Assembly: GCA_014872875.1 (NCBI GenBank)
Contig: WKFI01000012.1
Span: 186,001 to 250,000 of the forward strand
DNA length: 64,000 nucleotides
Direction of reading: 5' to 3'
Source: Paracoccaceae bacterium
GTDB lineage: Bacteria; Pseudomonadota; Alphaproteobacteria; Rhodobacterales; Rhodobacteraceae
The notes beneath the pieces are model-generated. The model saw only the letters and a program-made list of their open reading frames with translations, ran no database searches and was not told where the DNA came from. A program made the translations under genes and the position numbers. Position 1 is the stretch's first letter, and every line of letters starts with the position of its first letter. Below, one piece after another: positions 9,567-18,048 of this stretch.

Positions 9567-10199
9567 TCAACTTTCCGCGTCATCACCTTTGGCGCGGTTT
9601 TCGACAATCTCGTCAATCAGACCGAAATCTTTCGCCTCTTCCGGAGACATGAAGTTGTCGCGTTCCAGGGCTGCTTCAACTTTTTTCAAAGTTTGCCCGG
9701 TATGCTTCACGTAGATTTCATTCAAGCGACGCTTGAGTTTGAGCGTTTCTTCGGCGTGAATCATGATGTCCGTCGCCTGGCCCTGGTAGCCACCTGAAGG
9801 CTGGTGAACCATCACCCGGCTGTTGGGCAGCGAAAAGCGCATGCCCGGCTCACCTGCGGTCAGCAGCAGCGATCCCATCGATGCGGCCTGGCCGATTACA
9901 AGGGTGGATACTTTCGGCTTGATATACTGCATGGTGTCATAGATCGACAGACCGCTGGTCACCACGCCACCGGGCGAGTTGATATACATGCTGATTTCCT
10001 TGGACGGATTTTCTGCCTCAAGGTGCAGCAATTGGGCCACGATCAGCGAAGACATGCCGTCATGCACCGGACCGTTCAGAAAGATGATCCGCTCCTTCAA
10101 CAGGCGAGAGAAAATATCGTACGCCCGTTCGCCCCGGCTGGTCTGTTCGACCACCATGGGGACCAGTGTGTTCATGTAGAATTCGTTGGGATCGTGCAT
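9567..10199 (-). CDS. clpP: ATP-dependent Clp protease proteolytic subunit ClpP
   Basis: 210 residues from the ATG at 10199 ([16 protein letters not shown], the usual start in relatives, preceded by aggcagg). An in-frame ATG at 10235 would add 12 residues. It is the serine peptidase chamber of ClpXP/ClpAP. The catalytic Ser lies in [14 protein letters not shown] and the His in VMVHQPSGG, and the Asp lies further on. The motifs [18 protein letters not shown] and [17 protein letters not shown] complete the family pattern. It is upstream of clpX and divergent from the GlxA-type regulator, with about 250 bases of shared promoter region. Confidence 0.96.
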   Translation of the reverse strand: MHDPNEFYMNTLVPMVVEQTSRGERAYDIFSRLLKERIIFLNGPVHDGMSSLIVAQLLHLEAENPSKEISMYINSPGGVVTSGLSIYDTMQYIKPKVSTLVIGQAASMGSLLLTAGEPGMRFSLPNSRVMVHQPSGGYQGQATDIMIHAEETLKLKRRLNEIYVKHTGQTLKKVEAALERDNFMSPEEAKDFGLIDEIVENRAKGDDAES

Positions 10200-10452
10200 C
10201 AGAACCTGCCTGCTATTTTGATGAAACGGGACCATACCCGGAAATGCGTTACCCGAGTCTTAGTGTCGCCCCCAAGGGGCCGCAAGAGGCAGGGGTGAAA
10301 TTGACTTGGACGGCATGACATCGCCACATGTCGCAATTCGGCAAACCCAAGTCGAAAAGTCTCGGTCAAGACAGGAGTGACGGGCGTAGGTCGGGATCAA
10401 ATCGGCGGCTGCGCCACTGTGTTCAAAGCCACTGGCTGAACGGGAAACGGGA

Positions 10453-11469
10453 ATGATGCAACTGGAAAACGAAGGATTCATCCAGAAAGGTGCCTCCGCC
10501 AAATTGGCGGTGCCCTTCACGGGTGACCCACAGGATTTCTATTTCCTGCTTCTGCCCAAGGCCACGATGCTGCCGATTGCTGCGGCCATCGAACCGTTGC
10601 GCATTGCCAATCAGGTTACCAATACCCAGCTCTACCGCTGGTACACAATGACCGAAGACGGATCTTCGGTGACCTGTTCAAATGGCATGACCGTAACGCC
10701 TGACTTGCCTTTGCAACCGTTGCCCGGTGATGCGGTCGGGTTTGTCTGCTCGGGCGTGGAGCCACATCTGAGCGCCGGCGAAGCGACGCTGAACTGGCTG
10801 CGTCGGGAAAACCGGTTCGGGCGTCGCTTGGGCGGCATCTGCACCGGCGCCTTTGCATTGGCGCAATCGGGCCTGTTGCGCGATCAGGAATTCACCCTGC
10901 ATTGGGAAAACCAGCCTGGTTTTGTCGAGATGTTCCCGAACCTGGAGCCCTCGCCCAATATCTACGAAATCTCCGGACGTTATCTGACCTGCGGTGGCGG
11001 CAATGCTGCCACTGACATGATGCTGAGCCTGATCGAAGAACGCCACGGCAAAAAGCTCGCGATCATCGTCGCCGACATGTGTCTGCATGTGCGATCCGGC
11101 GGTCAGATGGCTCCGCAAAAGTCGAACTATGCGGTGGCTATCGGCAGCCGAAACCAACGGCTTTTGTCTGCGCTACAACTGATGCAGGACTCGATCGAAG
11201 AGCCCTTGTCCATTGGCGAACTTTGTGACCGCCTGGACATCTCGCGTCGCCAGTTGGAGCGACTGTTCTCGCGCTATCTGAACGAGAGCCCGATGCATGT
11301 CTATTTCGACATGCGACTCAGCCATGCTTATGCGTTGATGAACGAAACTTCGATGACCGTGACCGAGATTGCTCTGGCGTCGGGCTTCAACAGCGCCACG
11401 CACTTTTCCCGACAGTTCAAACGAAAGTTCGGCGCCAGCCCGCATTTCTTCCGCAAAGGATGGTCCTAG
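10453..11469 (+). CDS. GlxA family AraC-type transcriptional regulator with DJ-1/PfpI domain
   Basis: 338 residues. Residues about 20-200 are a class I glutamine amidotransferase-like (DJ-1/PfpI) domain with the nucleophile-elbow Cys in GGICTGAFALAQ; such domains usually sense small ligands here rather than act as enzymes. Residues about 235-335 hold two AraC-type helix-turn-helix motifs (LSIGELCDRLDISRRQLERL and MTVTEIALASGFNSATHFSR). Relatives include GbdR, CdhR and ArgR, which control quaternary amine or amino-acid catabolism, but the target here is unknown because no catabolic gene is adjacent. It is divergent from clpP and followed by a strong hairpin shared with the convergent sox operon end. 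Confidence 0.88.
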   Translation: MMQLENEGFIQKGASAKLAVPFTGDPQDFYFLLLPKATMLPIAAAIEPLRIANQVTNTQLYRWYTMTEDGSSVTCSNGMTVTPDLPLQPLPGDAVGFVCSGVEPHLSAGEATLNWLRRENRFGRRLGGICTGAFALAQSGLLRDQEFTLHWENQPGFVEMFPNLEPSPNIYEISGRYLTCGGGNAATDMMLSLIEERHGKKLAIIVADMCLHVRSGGQMAPQKSNYAVAIGSRNQRLLSALQLMQDSIEEPLSIGELCDRLDISRRQLERLFSRYLNESPMHVYFDMRLSHAYALMNETSMTVTEIALASGFNSATHFSRQFKRKFGASPHFFRKGWS

Positions 11470-11487
11470 CAGGAATTTGGCGAGCTT

Positions 11488-11513
11488 GTAGGCCCAGCGA
11501 AATCTGGGCCTAC
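11488..11513. terminator. Perfect 10-bp inverted repeat between convergent glxA-type gene and soxF
   Basis: GTAGGCCCAG (11488-11497), loop cgaaat, then CTGGGCCTAC (11504-11513). It lies 18 bases after one stop and 23 bases before the other. There is no long T run on either side, yet the location between convergent genes suggests bidirectional termination of the regulator and of the sox operon. Confidence 0.65.
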
Positions 11514-11536
11514 GTCCTTACTGGACTTCACGTGGT

Positions 11537-12799
11537 TCAGCCAAACATGTCGGAGGTAATGCCGGCATACCAGCCGATGCTTTCCTCGTATGTTGCCTGA
11601 CGCAGTTCAGCGTTTTCGCCGGTCTGGCTGATAAAGCCGTCGACCTTGGCGATCTTCTCCTCGGTCGCTTCATAGGTCGCACCAACTTTCACACCGTCAT
11701 CGGTGCCGATCAGCGACCAGCAGGTGTTCGAGAACTTGGCCGGGAACATCTTGGACCCGGTCAGCGCAGCGCGGACTGCCATTGCAGCCACCTTTGCTTG
11801 CGAATTCGCCGAGAAGCCGGATTTCGGCATGTCGCCCTGCGCGCAGGCATCACCGAGCACATGGATGTTCTCATCCATGCGGCTTTGCATGGTACGGCCA
11901 TCAACCGGGGCCCAGTTGCCTTCGGTTATTCCGGCCATCTCACAGATCCGGCCCGCCTTCATCGCGGGGATGACGTTGCAGGCATCGACCTTGGTTTCTT
12001 CGCCGTCGATTGTCACGGTCATTGCATCGGGGTTCACCGACACCACGTCACCGCCGAAATCCGGACCGATCCAGTCGATCATGCCGTCATAGTGATTGCC
12101 CCAGCCTTCCTGGAACAGCGCCATTTTTGAAAACTTCGGCTTGGGATCCGCCACGATGATCTTCGCAGTCGGGTTCTTTTCCTTCAGAACATGCGCCACC
12201 ATGGAAATCCGCTCATACGGTCCGGGCGGGCAACGGAACGGGTTCGGCGGCGCAATCATCGCGAATGTACCGCCTTCGGGCATGGCTTCGATCTGTGCCT
12301 TCAGCAACTCGGACTGCGATCCGGCCTTATAGGCGTGGGGCATCTTGTTCTGGGCGCTTACATCCCAGCCTTCGACCGCACCTTCGACAAAGTCGATGCC
12401 GGGGCTCAGGATCAGCCGGTCATAGGGCAGTACGGCGCCTCCTGCCAAGGTCACGGTGCGCGCATCCCGGTCAATGCCCACGGCCCAGTCATGCACCACG
12501 TTGATGCCATACTGGCTGGCCAATGTGCCATAGGAATGGGCAATCGAGGACAGCTCGCGGAAGCCCCCGATATAGAGGTTCGAAAAGAAGCAGGTGTAAT
12601 AGCTGCGCGAAGGTTCAACCAGCGTGACGTCGATCTCGCCCTTGGATCCTTTTGCGATGTATCGCGCTGCAGTCGCGCCACCGGCACCACCGCCGACGAC
12701 AACCACGCGCGGCTTGCCTGCACCCAAAACGGCTGGCGCCTGCAAAGTCGCTGCTGCGGCAACACTTGCTCCCAGGAATGTCCGTCTATTCACTGTCAT
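11537..12799 (-). CDS. soxF: SoxF, FAD-dependent flavocytochrome c sulfide dehydrogenase flavoprotein subunit
   Basis: 420 residues. A Tat signal (NRRTFLGASVAAAA) directs it to the periplasm folded with FAD. The dinucleotide fold VVVVGGGAGGATAARY follows. The redox-active cysteines of this family appear as YYTCFFSN and NTCWSLIG, so a sulfide:cytochrome c oxidoreductase activity with SoxE as electron acceptor is expected. It is the last gene of the sox operon, 41 bases after soxE. In Paracoccus SoxF is not essential for thiosulfate oxidation but stimulates the Sox system; the same is inferred here. The C-terminal FCSD domain is complete. Confidence 0.92.
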   Translation of the reverse strand: MTVNRRTFLGASVAAAATLQAPAVLGAGKPRVVVVGGGAGGATAARYIAKGSKGEIDVTLVEPSRSYYTCFFSNLYIGGFRELSSIAHSYGTLASQYGINVVHDWAVGIDRDARTVTLAGGAVLPYDRLILSPGIDFVEGAVEGWDVSAQNKMPHAYKAGSQSELLKAQIEAMPEGGTFAMIAPPNPFRCPPGPYERISMVAHVLKEKNPTAKIIVADPKPKFSKMALFQEGWGNHYDGMIDWIGPDFGGDVVSVNPDAMTVTIDGEETKVDACNVIPAMKAGRICEMAGITEGNWAPVDGRTMQSRMDENIHVLGDACAQGDMPKSGFSANSQAKVAAMAVRAALTGSKMFPAKFSNTCWSLIGTDDGVKVGATYEATEEKIAKVDGFISQTGENAELRQATYEESIGWYAGITSDMFG

Positions 12800-12840
12800 G
12801 GTGTGTTCCTCCTCCCATCAAACAGAAACGCGCTGGAGAT

Positions 12841-13551
12841 CTACTCCAACGCGCCAAAATACGCTGCCAGTGCAGCAATCTCTTCATCCGACAAACGTGC
12901 GGCCATCATGTGCATGACCGGGTGTGGTCGGATCTTTTCCTTGTAGGCGTGCATTGCCAGGACAAAATCCTCCTCGTACCAGCCGGTGATCACCGGGATG
13001 CCGTCATACTCACCATCGACCTGGTGGCAGGTGGTACACTCCGTCGACAGGTATTCGCCGTAATCCGGGTCCCCCACGATGGCGAGGATTTCGGGTGGCA
13101 GCTCAAACTCCTCTGCCAGCGCGGTGGGTGCAGCTTCTGGAATGTCCTGCGGGCTGGCCGAGAACTGGCGCAGATACGCCAGCACGTCGCCCCGATCCTG
13201 TGGGTCCTTGAGGCCCGCGAACTCCATGTTCGTGCCTGAAACAAGAACCTTGGGATTGTTCAGATAAGCATCCAGGTGTTCCAGATCCCAGACCATGCCA
13301 TCCCTTCGGGCACGTGTGATACCTTCGGAATAGGAAAAGTCCTCGAACTGGGCGACCTTGCGGTCGAAGATCCCGTTCAGATGCGGGCCAATACCATGTT
13401 CGGCCCCCTCTCCAACCTGGTGACAGGCGGCGCACTGTTCGAACAGTTGTTCGCCGCGCGCCGCATCACCAATCTGAACCGCTGTCTCATCTGCCCAGGC
13501 CACGCCGGTCAGCGCGCCCCAGACAATCAGTGTTCCTCCCCAAAACCTCAT
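12841..13551 (-). CDS. soxE: SoxE, diheme c-type cytochrome partner of SoxF
   Basis: 236 residues. A Sec signal peptide (about 1-22, ending AWADE) is followed by two class I cytochrome c domains: CAACHQVG at about residues 38-42 and CTTCHQVD near 173-177. The axial methionine candidates are NMEFAGL in the first domain and MHMMAARL in the second. It accepts electrons from SoxF, making a flavocytochrome c pair. The gene begins four bases upstream-adjacent to the soxD stop, so translation is probably coupled. The internal linker is rich in Pro, Ala and Glu. Confidence 0.92.
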   Translation of the reverse strand: MRFWGGTLIVWGALTGVAWADETAVQIGDAARGEQLFEQCAACHQVGEGAEHGIGPHLNGIFDRKVAQFEDFSYSEGITRARRDGMVWDLEHLDAYLNNPKVLVSGTNMEFAGLKDPQDRGDVLAYLRQFSASPQDIPEAAPTALAEEFELPPEILAIVGDPDYGEYLSTECTTCHQVDGEYDGIPVITGWYEEDFVLAMHAYKEKIRPHPVMHMMAARLSDEEIAALAAYFGALE

Positions 13552-13555
13552 GCGC

Positions 13556-14893
13556 CTAGTCCGCGAAGGACTGCAGATAGGCGATAACCGCTCCGACGTC
13601 CTTCTCTTTCTTCAGACCGGCAAAGGACATCTTGGTGCCTTTCATGTAGGCTTTCGGTTTGGTTAGAAAGGCCGTCAGCTCGGCTTCGGTCCAGACCAGA
13701 CCACCTTCTCCGGCAGCCATCATCGGTTTGGAGTATTTGAACCCGTCCACCGCGCCGGCTGATGCCCCGACGATTCCGTTCAGAACCGGGCCCGTGCGCT
13801 GTTTGGCGCCTTCACCAACTTGGTGACAGGCCTTGCACTTCTTGAAGACCTTTTCGCCAGCGGCCACCAGTTCCGGATCGATCGCAGCGGTTTCCACCGC
13901 CGGTTCTTCGGTCGCGACAGGCTCTTCCGTGGTGACCGACGATTCGGTTAAGACCGCTTCCTCGGTTTGCTGCGGTGTGACTGCCGAATGATCTTCACTT
14001 GCAGCTTCAGCAGCACCTTCATCTTCCGGTGTCACGTCCAGCACCATGGCGCGCATGGTGATTTCGACGCTGTCCTTGCAGTTTTCCATGCACGGCTCGG
14101 GGTTCCAGAAATGCGCCTCGGTGGTTTCGCGGTCATCAATGATGAACCCGCCTGCGTTTGGCATTTCCACATCCAGAAAGTTCTCGTTCGACAGGACGAA
14201 ATCGTCATCGACCAGATCATTGGAGTAAAGAATGTAGGCCACAATCGCATAGACGTCGTCATTCGAAAGCGTCTGTGCTGCGCCGAACGGCATCGACCGG
14301 TTCACGTAATCCCAGGTCGTGGACAGGTAGGGCCAATATGACCCGACCGTTTTCAGCGGGTCCTTGTCGGCCAGCGTGTCCGCGCCACCGGCCAGTTTCG
14401 GCCAGTTGTCGACACCTTCAGCAAAGTCGCCGTGGCAGATCGCGCAATGCTCGGCGAAGACCTCATCCCCGGTCCAGACATCACCAGATCCCACCGGCAA
14501 ACCCGTACCATCGGGGGAAACATCCTTGTCCCAGGCCGCGATTTCTTCGGGCAACGCCGCGCGACCCAGACCATAGCCACCGTCACGGATCGGTGCACTG
14601 ACTGCAACTGCGCTGCCGCCGCTGGCTTGAGCCGCTGCAACAGCAGCCTGCAACTCGCCCACCTGGCCTTCCAGCGCATCGGCCCGTGCTGATTCGGCGG
14701 CCGCAGTCGCAGCCGAAGCGTCAGCGGCGCTTTGTGCTTCTGCGCTACGCGCTTCGACCAGAGACACACGGTCTTCCAACAGCTCGATCTTGTCCTGGCC
14801 ATAGCCGCGCTGGGACACACCGTAGGCAACGCCCAGCATCAAGGTGATGCCGCCCGCCGTGGGCAGCAAAATGGAATTAAGAGACTTCGACAT
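13556..14893 (-). CDS. soxD: SoxD, diheme cytochrome subunit of sulfane dehydrogenase SoxCD, with N-terminal membrane helix and coiled coil
   Basis: 445 residues from the ATG at 14893 (preceded by gagg, overlapping the end of soxC by 17 bases). Together with SoxC it oxidises the protein-bound sulfane sulfur on SoxY, yielding six of the eight electrons of thiosulfate. Heme motifs are CAICH at about 150-154 and CKACH at about 353-357. Between the two cytochrome domains is a Thr/Glu/Pro-rich linker. The N-terminus is odd: a hydrophobic helix (about 8-24) without an evident cleavage site, then an Ala/Glu/Arg-rich coiled coil (about 34-90), before the first cytochrome domain. It reads like a membrane anchor with a stalk rather than a cleaved signal peptide. 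Confidence 0.9.
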   Translation of the reverse strand: MSKSLNSILLPTAGGITLMLGVAYGVSQRGYGQDKIELLEDRVSLVEARSAEAQSAADASAATAAAESARADALEGQVGELQAAVAAAQASGGSAVAVSAPIRDGGYGLGRAALPEEIAAWDKDVSPDGTGLPVGSGDVWTGDEVFAEHCAICHGDFAEGVDNWPKLAGGADTLADKDPLKTVGSYWPYLSTTWDYVNRSMPFGAAQTLSNDDVYAIVAYILYSNDLVDDDFVLSNENFLDVEMPNAGGFIIDDRETTEAHFWNPEPCMENCKDSVEITMRAMVLDVTPEDEGAAEAASEDHSAVTPQQTEEAVLTESSVTTEEPVATEEPAVETAAIDPELVAAGEKVFKKCKACHQVGEGAKQRTGPVLNGIVGASAGAVDGFKYSKPMMAAGEGGLVWTEAELTAFLTKPKAYMKGTKMSFAGLKKEKDVGAVIAYLQSFAD

Positions 14894-16148
14894 TTTCGGC
14901 CTCTCCGTTGCTGCGCACCCACCAGGTCTGGATGCAGTTGTTATGATAGATCGAGTTCTCGCCACGCACTGCGCGCAGATCCTGCTTGGAGGGCTGGACA
15001 TAGCCGGTGCTGTCCTTGGCGCGGGACTGCAACAGCATCTCTTCGCCCTGCCAGTCGTAGTCCAGATAGAACCGGGTCAGCGCCTTGTCGGTGCCTGGCG
15101 CGCCCAGACGCGCTTCCTTCCAGGTCTTGCCGCCATCCACGGACACATCGACGCCGGTGATCGCGCCGCGGCCCGACCAGGCCAGACCGGTGATGACCAG
15201 CGGTCCCTTGCCATGGGTGATTGGTGCCTGCGGGCTGGGGCTGGTGACAACGGATTTTGCATCCATCACCCAGGTCCACTTGCGCGAGGTGCCGTCCTCC
15301 AGAGTGTCGGTGTATTTCGAGGTTTCCTCGCGGCTTTCGATAGCCATTTCGGTCACTTCGATGCGACGCAGCCATTTGACCCACATGTTGCCTTCCCAGC
15401 CGGGAACAACCAGGCGGACCGGATAGCCGTGCTCCTTGCGCAGCGCTTCGCCGTTGGCCTTGAAGGCAACCAGCACATCGTCCATCGCCTTTTCCAGCGG
15501 GATCGAGCGTCCGTTCGACGACGCATCGGCACCTTCGACATAGACCCATTTGCCTTCGGGTTTCACACCGGCCTCTTCCAGCAGGGTCCGCAGAGACACG
15601 CCGGAGTACTCCATGTTGTGAATCATGCCGTGGGTAAACTGGGCGCCGTTCAGCTGGCTGCCTGCCCATTCCATGCCGGTATTGGCAGCGCATTCGCAGA
15701 AATAGACGCGGTTTTCACGCGGGAACCGCTCAAGATCCTCATAGGTAAATACCAGCGGTTGATCGACCAGACCGTTGATCATCAGTCGGTAATCTTCCTT
15801 GCGCAGCTCAATGGCGCCTGAATGGTGCCGTTCAAATGCACAACCCTGCGGCGTGATCGTTCCGTCCAGCGCATGAATCGGTGTGAAGTTGATCGAGCTG
15901 ATCGTGTCTGCCGTCAACCATTCGACATTGCGCCGAACCACATCCTTTTCGAACTCGATCGGGAGACCATAGGGGGTGGCGTCCACGCCGTCCCCCAAAC
16001 CCGAAGCCCACTCCTGAACTTCCGTGATCAAAGGGTCGGGGCCGGCGCCCTTGGCGGCAGTTGCTGCAACCGCCCCTGCCCCGGCAGCCGCCGCGCCGGT
16101 CAGGAACTGACGGCGCGAAGGGGCGTTGGTGTTGGAGTTCTCACTCAT
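14877..16148 (-). CDS. soxC: SoxC, molybdenum cofactor subunit of sulfane dehydrogenase SoxCD
   Basis: 423 residues of the sulfite oxidase family. A Tat signal (SRRQFLTGAAAAGAG) exports the folded Mo protein. The Mo-ligand cysteine region is FCECAANTGMEW, and the dimerisation domain contains GVDVSVDGGKTW. SoxC does not oxidise free sulfite in the model Sox system but works with SoxD on SoxY-bound sulfane. Presence of intact soxCD implies complete oxidation of thiosulfate to sulfate without sulfur globules. It lies 93 bases after soxB, and its end overlaps the soxD start. Confidence 0.94.
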   Translation of the reverse strand: MSENSNTNAPSRRQFLTGAAAAGAGAVAATAAKGAGPDPLITEVQEWASGLGDGVDATPYGLPIEFEKDVVRRNVEWLTADTISSINFTPIHALDGTITPQGCAFERHHSGAIELRKEDYRLMINGLVDQPLVFTYEDLERFPRENRVYFCECAANTGMEWAGSQLNGAQFTHGMIHNMEYSGVSLRTLLEEAGVKPEGKWVYVEGADASSNGRSIPLEKAMDDVLVAFKANGEALRKEHGYPVRLVVPGWEGNMWVKWLRRIEVTEMAIESREETSKYTDTLEDGTSRKWTWVMDAKSVVTSPSPQAPITHGKGPLVITGLAWSGRGAITGVDVSVDGGKTWKEARLGAPGTDKALTRFYLDYDWQGEEMLLQSRAKDSTGYVQPSKQDLRAVRGENSIYHNNCIQTWWVRSNGEAENVEVS

Positions 16149-16241
16149 GTCGGGTTTGCCTCCTTGTTTCGTGAGGTGCTTTCGGGACGAACGCGACAGA
16201 ATTATGCGCGTTCGAATGGGATCAGCCCGGGCGGGCGACGC

Positions 16242-17945
16242 TTACGCGCCGGCCACCTGAACCGAGTTGTTGGGAGTAACGGTGATGGTGCCCTGTTTGC
16301 GGATGTGGCTTTCGACCACATCCCAGATCTGGGGCCCTTCGGTGCCTTCGTTGACGCTGGCCCAGCCTGCAACCACATAGGTCTTGGCCGGGTCGATCTT
16401 TTCGCCGGTCTTGAGCAGGGTCATGTCGGTGATCCGTTCGCCCTGCGGCTTGTTGATGTCGATGCGGTAACCCATGCCGCCGATCCGCACCATGTCGCCG
16501 CCCTGCTGGTAATACGGATCGGGGTTGAACAGGTTGTCGCCCACGTCTTCCAGAATGGTGTGGATGAATTCACCGGTCATTTCAGTGCGGTACGCCTCAC
16601 CATAGCTCATCGAGGTGACGTTCCAGATGTCTTCGCGGGTGATTGCCTGGCCGGGCAGGATCGACGGCCCCCAGCGTACGCCAGGCGACATGGCGATGTC
16701 GGCTTCACGTTCGCTCAGCAGCGCGTCACAGATCACGTCATCCCAGGTGCCGTTGAAATTGCCGCGACGATAGAGCGTGCTGTTTTCATCCGTATGACCG
16801 ATGACCTCGGCCAGCTGATCCGCATAAGGCGCGCGTTGTTCGTCGATCAGCTTGGTGATCATCGGATCCGGCGCGATCACGTCCGAGAAGATCGGGATCA
16901 GCTTGTGCTTCAGCCCCATCATCTTGCCGTCGCGGACGTCCAGATCCACGCGCGATACGAACTTGCCGTTCGACCCGGACGCCACAATGTGGGTCTGACC
17001 CACCAGTACCGGCTCGGGCAGTGCATCATGGGTATGGCCCGACAGGATTACGTCGATGCCGGTGACGCGGCTCGCCATCTTCTTGTCCACGTCAAAGCCA
17101 TTGTGGCTCAGAACAACGACGCATTCCGCGCCCATACCGCGGACCTCGTCCACCATGGCTTGCATGTTTTCGTCACGGATGCCGAACGAATATTCCGGGA
17201 ACATCCAGCGCGGGTTGGCGATCGGCATGTAAGGGAAGGCCTGGCCGATTACGGCGATCTTCGACCCTCCACGCTCAAAGAACTTGTAGGGCTTGAACAG
17301 CTCAGCCGGTTCGTCCCATTCCGCGTCAAAGATGTTCTGACCCAGCGCGGCATAGGGCAAGCTTTCAACAATTTCATTCACCCGGTCCGAACCCAGGGTG
17401 AATTCCCAGTGGAAGGTCATCGCATCGGGTTTCAACGCGTTCATCACGTTGACCATGTCCTGACCCGCTGTTTGATGACAGGTATAGGACCCATGCCAGG
17501 TGTCGCCGCCATCCAGCAGCAGCGCGTCGGGCCTGTCGGCGCGAATGGCATTGATCACCGTGGAGACCCGGTCCAGCCCACCGACGCGGCCATATGTCTG
17601 CGCGAGTGAGGCAAAATCGTTATACGTCAGCGCATAGGCCGACGGGCTGCCATCAGCGATCCCATAGGCCTTGCGGAAATCCGCGCCCGTGATGTGCGGC
17701 ATCTGCCCGCGCGCCGGGCCGACGCCCAGATTGATTTCCGGTTCGCGAAAAAAGATCGGTTTCAGCTGCGCATGGATGTCCGTCACGTGAATCAGGCTGA
17801 CATTGCCGAACGTGTCAAACTCCAGCAGCTGATCTTGTGTCAAAGCCTGCTGGGCCGCCAGCCGCGCCCAATTTCCAAAACCTGACGCGCCCACAAGGGC
17901 GGACGCCGCCATGGAGACCTGAAGAAAATCACGACGAGAGATCAT
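16242..17945 (-). CDS. soxB: SoxB, thiosulfohydrolase
   Basis: 567 residues. SoxB hydrolyses the terminal sulfone group from the SoxY-bound thiosulfonate, releasing sulfate, using two Mn ions. A Tat signal (ISRRDFLQVSMAAS) is followed by a 5'-nucleotidase type metallophosphoesterase domain: HVTDIHAQL, DGGDTWHGS, SHNGFDVD and SGHTHDALPE supply the metal ligands. The C-terminal nucleotidase domain is complete. It is separated from soxA by a hairpin and an ATTC-N8-GAAT palindrome, so soxBCDEF may also be transcribed from its own promoter. soxB is a standard marker for thiosulfate oxidisers. Confidence 0.96.
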   Translation of the reverse strand: MISRRDFLQVSMAASALVGASGFGNWARLAAQQALTQDQLLEFDTFGNVSLIHVTDIHAQLKPIFFREPEINLGVGPARGQMPHITGADFRKAYGIADGSPSAYALTYNDFASLAQTYGRVGGLDRVSTVINAIRADRPDALLLDGGDTWHGSYTCHQTAGQDMVNVMNALKPDAMTFHWEFTLGSDRVNEIVESLPYAALGQNIFDAEWDEPAELFKPYKFFERGGSKIAVIGQAFPYMPIANPRWMFPEYSFGIRDENMQAMVDEVRGMGAECVVVLSHNGFDVDKKMASRVTGIDVILSGHTHDALPEPVLVGQTHIVASGSNGKFVSRVDLDVRDGKMMGLKHKLIPIFSDVIAPDPMITKLIDEQRAPYADQLAEVIGHTDENSTLYRRGNFNGTWDDVICDALLSEREADIAMSPGVRWGPSILPGQAITREDIWNVTSMSYGEAYRTEMTGEFIHTILEDVGDNLFNPDPYYQQGGDMVRIGGMGYRIDINKPQGERITDMTLLKTGEKIDPAKTYVVAGWASVNEGTEGPQIWDVVESHIRKQGTITVTPNNSVQVAGA

Positions 17946-17979
17946 TGTGGATCAGCTTTCCGTAGTTAACATACATCAT

Positions 17980-17995
17980 ATTCGCATGTATGAAT
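17980..17995. promoter_or_regulatory. Candidate SoxR operator upstream of soxB (perfect ATTC-N8-GAAT)
   Basis: The sequence reads ATATTC-N8-GAATAT (17978-17997 with flanks), a 6-bp perfect inverted repeat, centred about 43 bases upstream of the soxB start. The core ATTC-N8-GAAT is the consensus reported for SqrR, the persulfide-responsive ArsR-family repressor of Rhodobacter capsulatus; SoxR in this window has the same cysteine pair. The assignment to SoxR is inference. Confidence 0.65.
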
Positions 17996-18010
17996 ATTGA
18001 TTAAGCGAAA

Positions 18011-18042
18011 CACCCCGCGAACCCGATTGGGCACGCGGGGTG
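18011..18042 (-). terminator. Inverted repeat after soxA (terminator or attenuator inside the sox operon)
   Basis: CACCCCGCG (18011-18019) and CGCGGGGTG (18034-18042) form a perfect 9-bp stem with a 14-base loop. On the minus strand it starts about 6 bases after the soxA stop and is followed by TTTCGCTTAA, a weak T-rich tail. It may partly terminate soxXYZA transcripts and so make the first genes more abundant than soxBCDEF. Confidence 0.6.
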
Positions 18043-18048
18043 ACAGGA

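Noticed and set aside
15822-17609. A 595-codon open frame on the plus strand across soxC and soxB
   Set aside because: It is antisense to two clear sox genes, its protein has no recognisable motif, and long antisense frames are common in GC-rich coding DNA.
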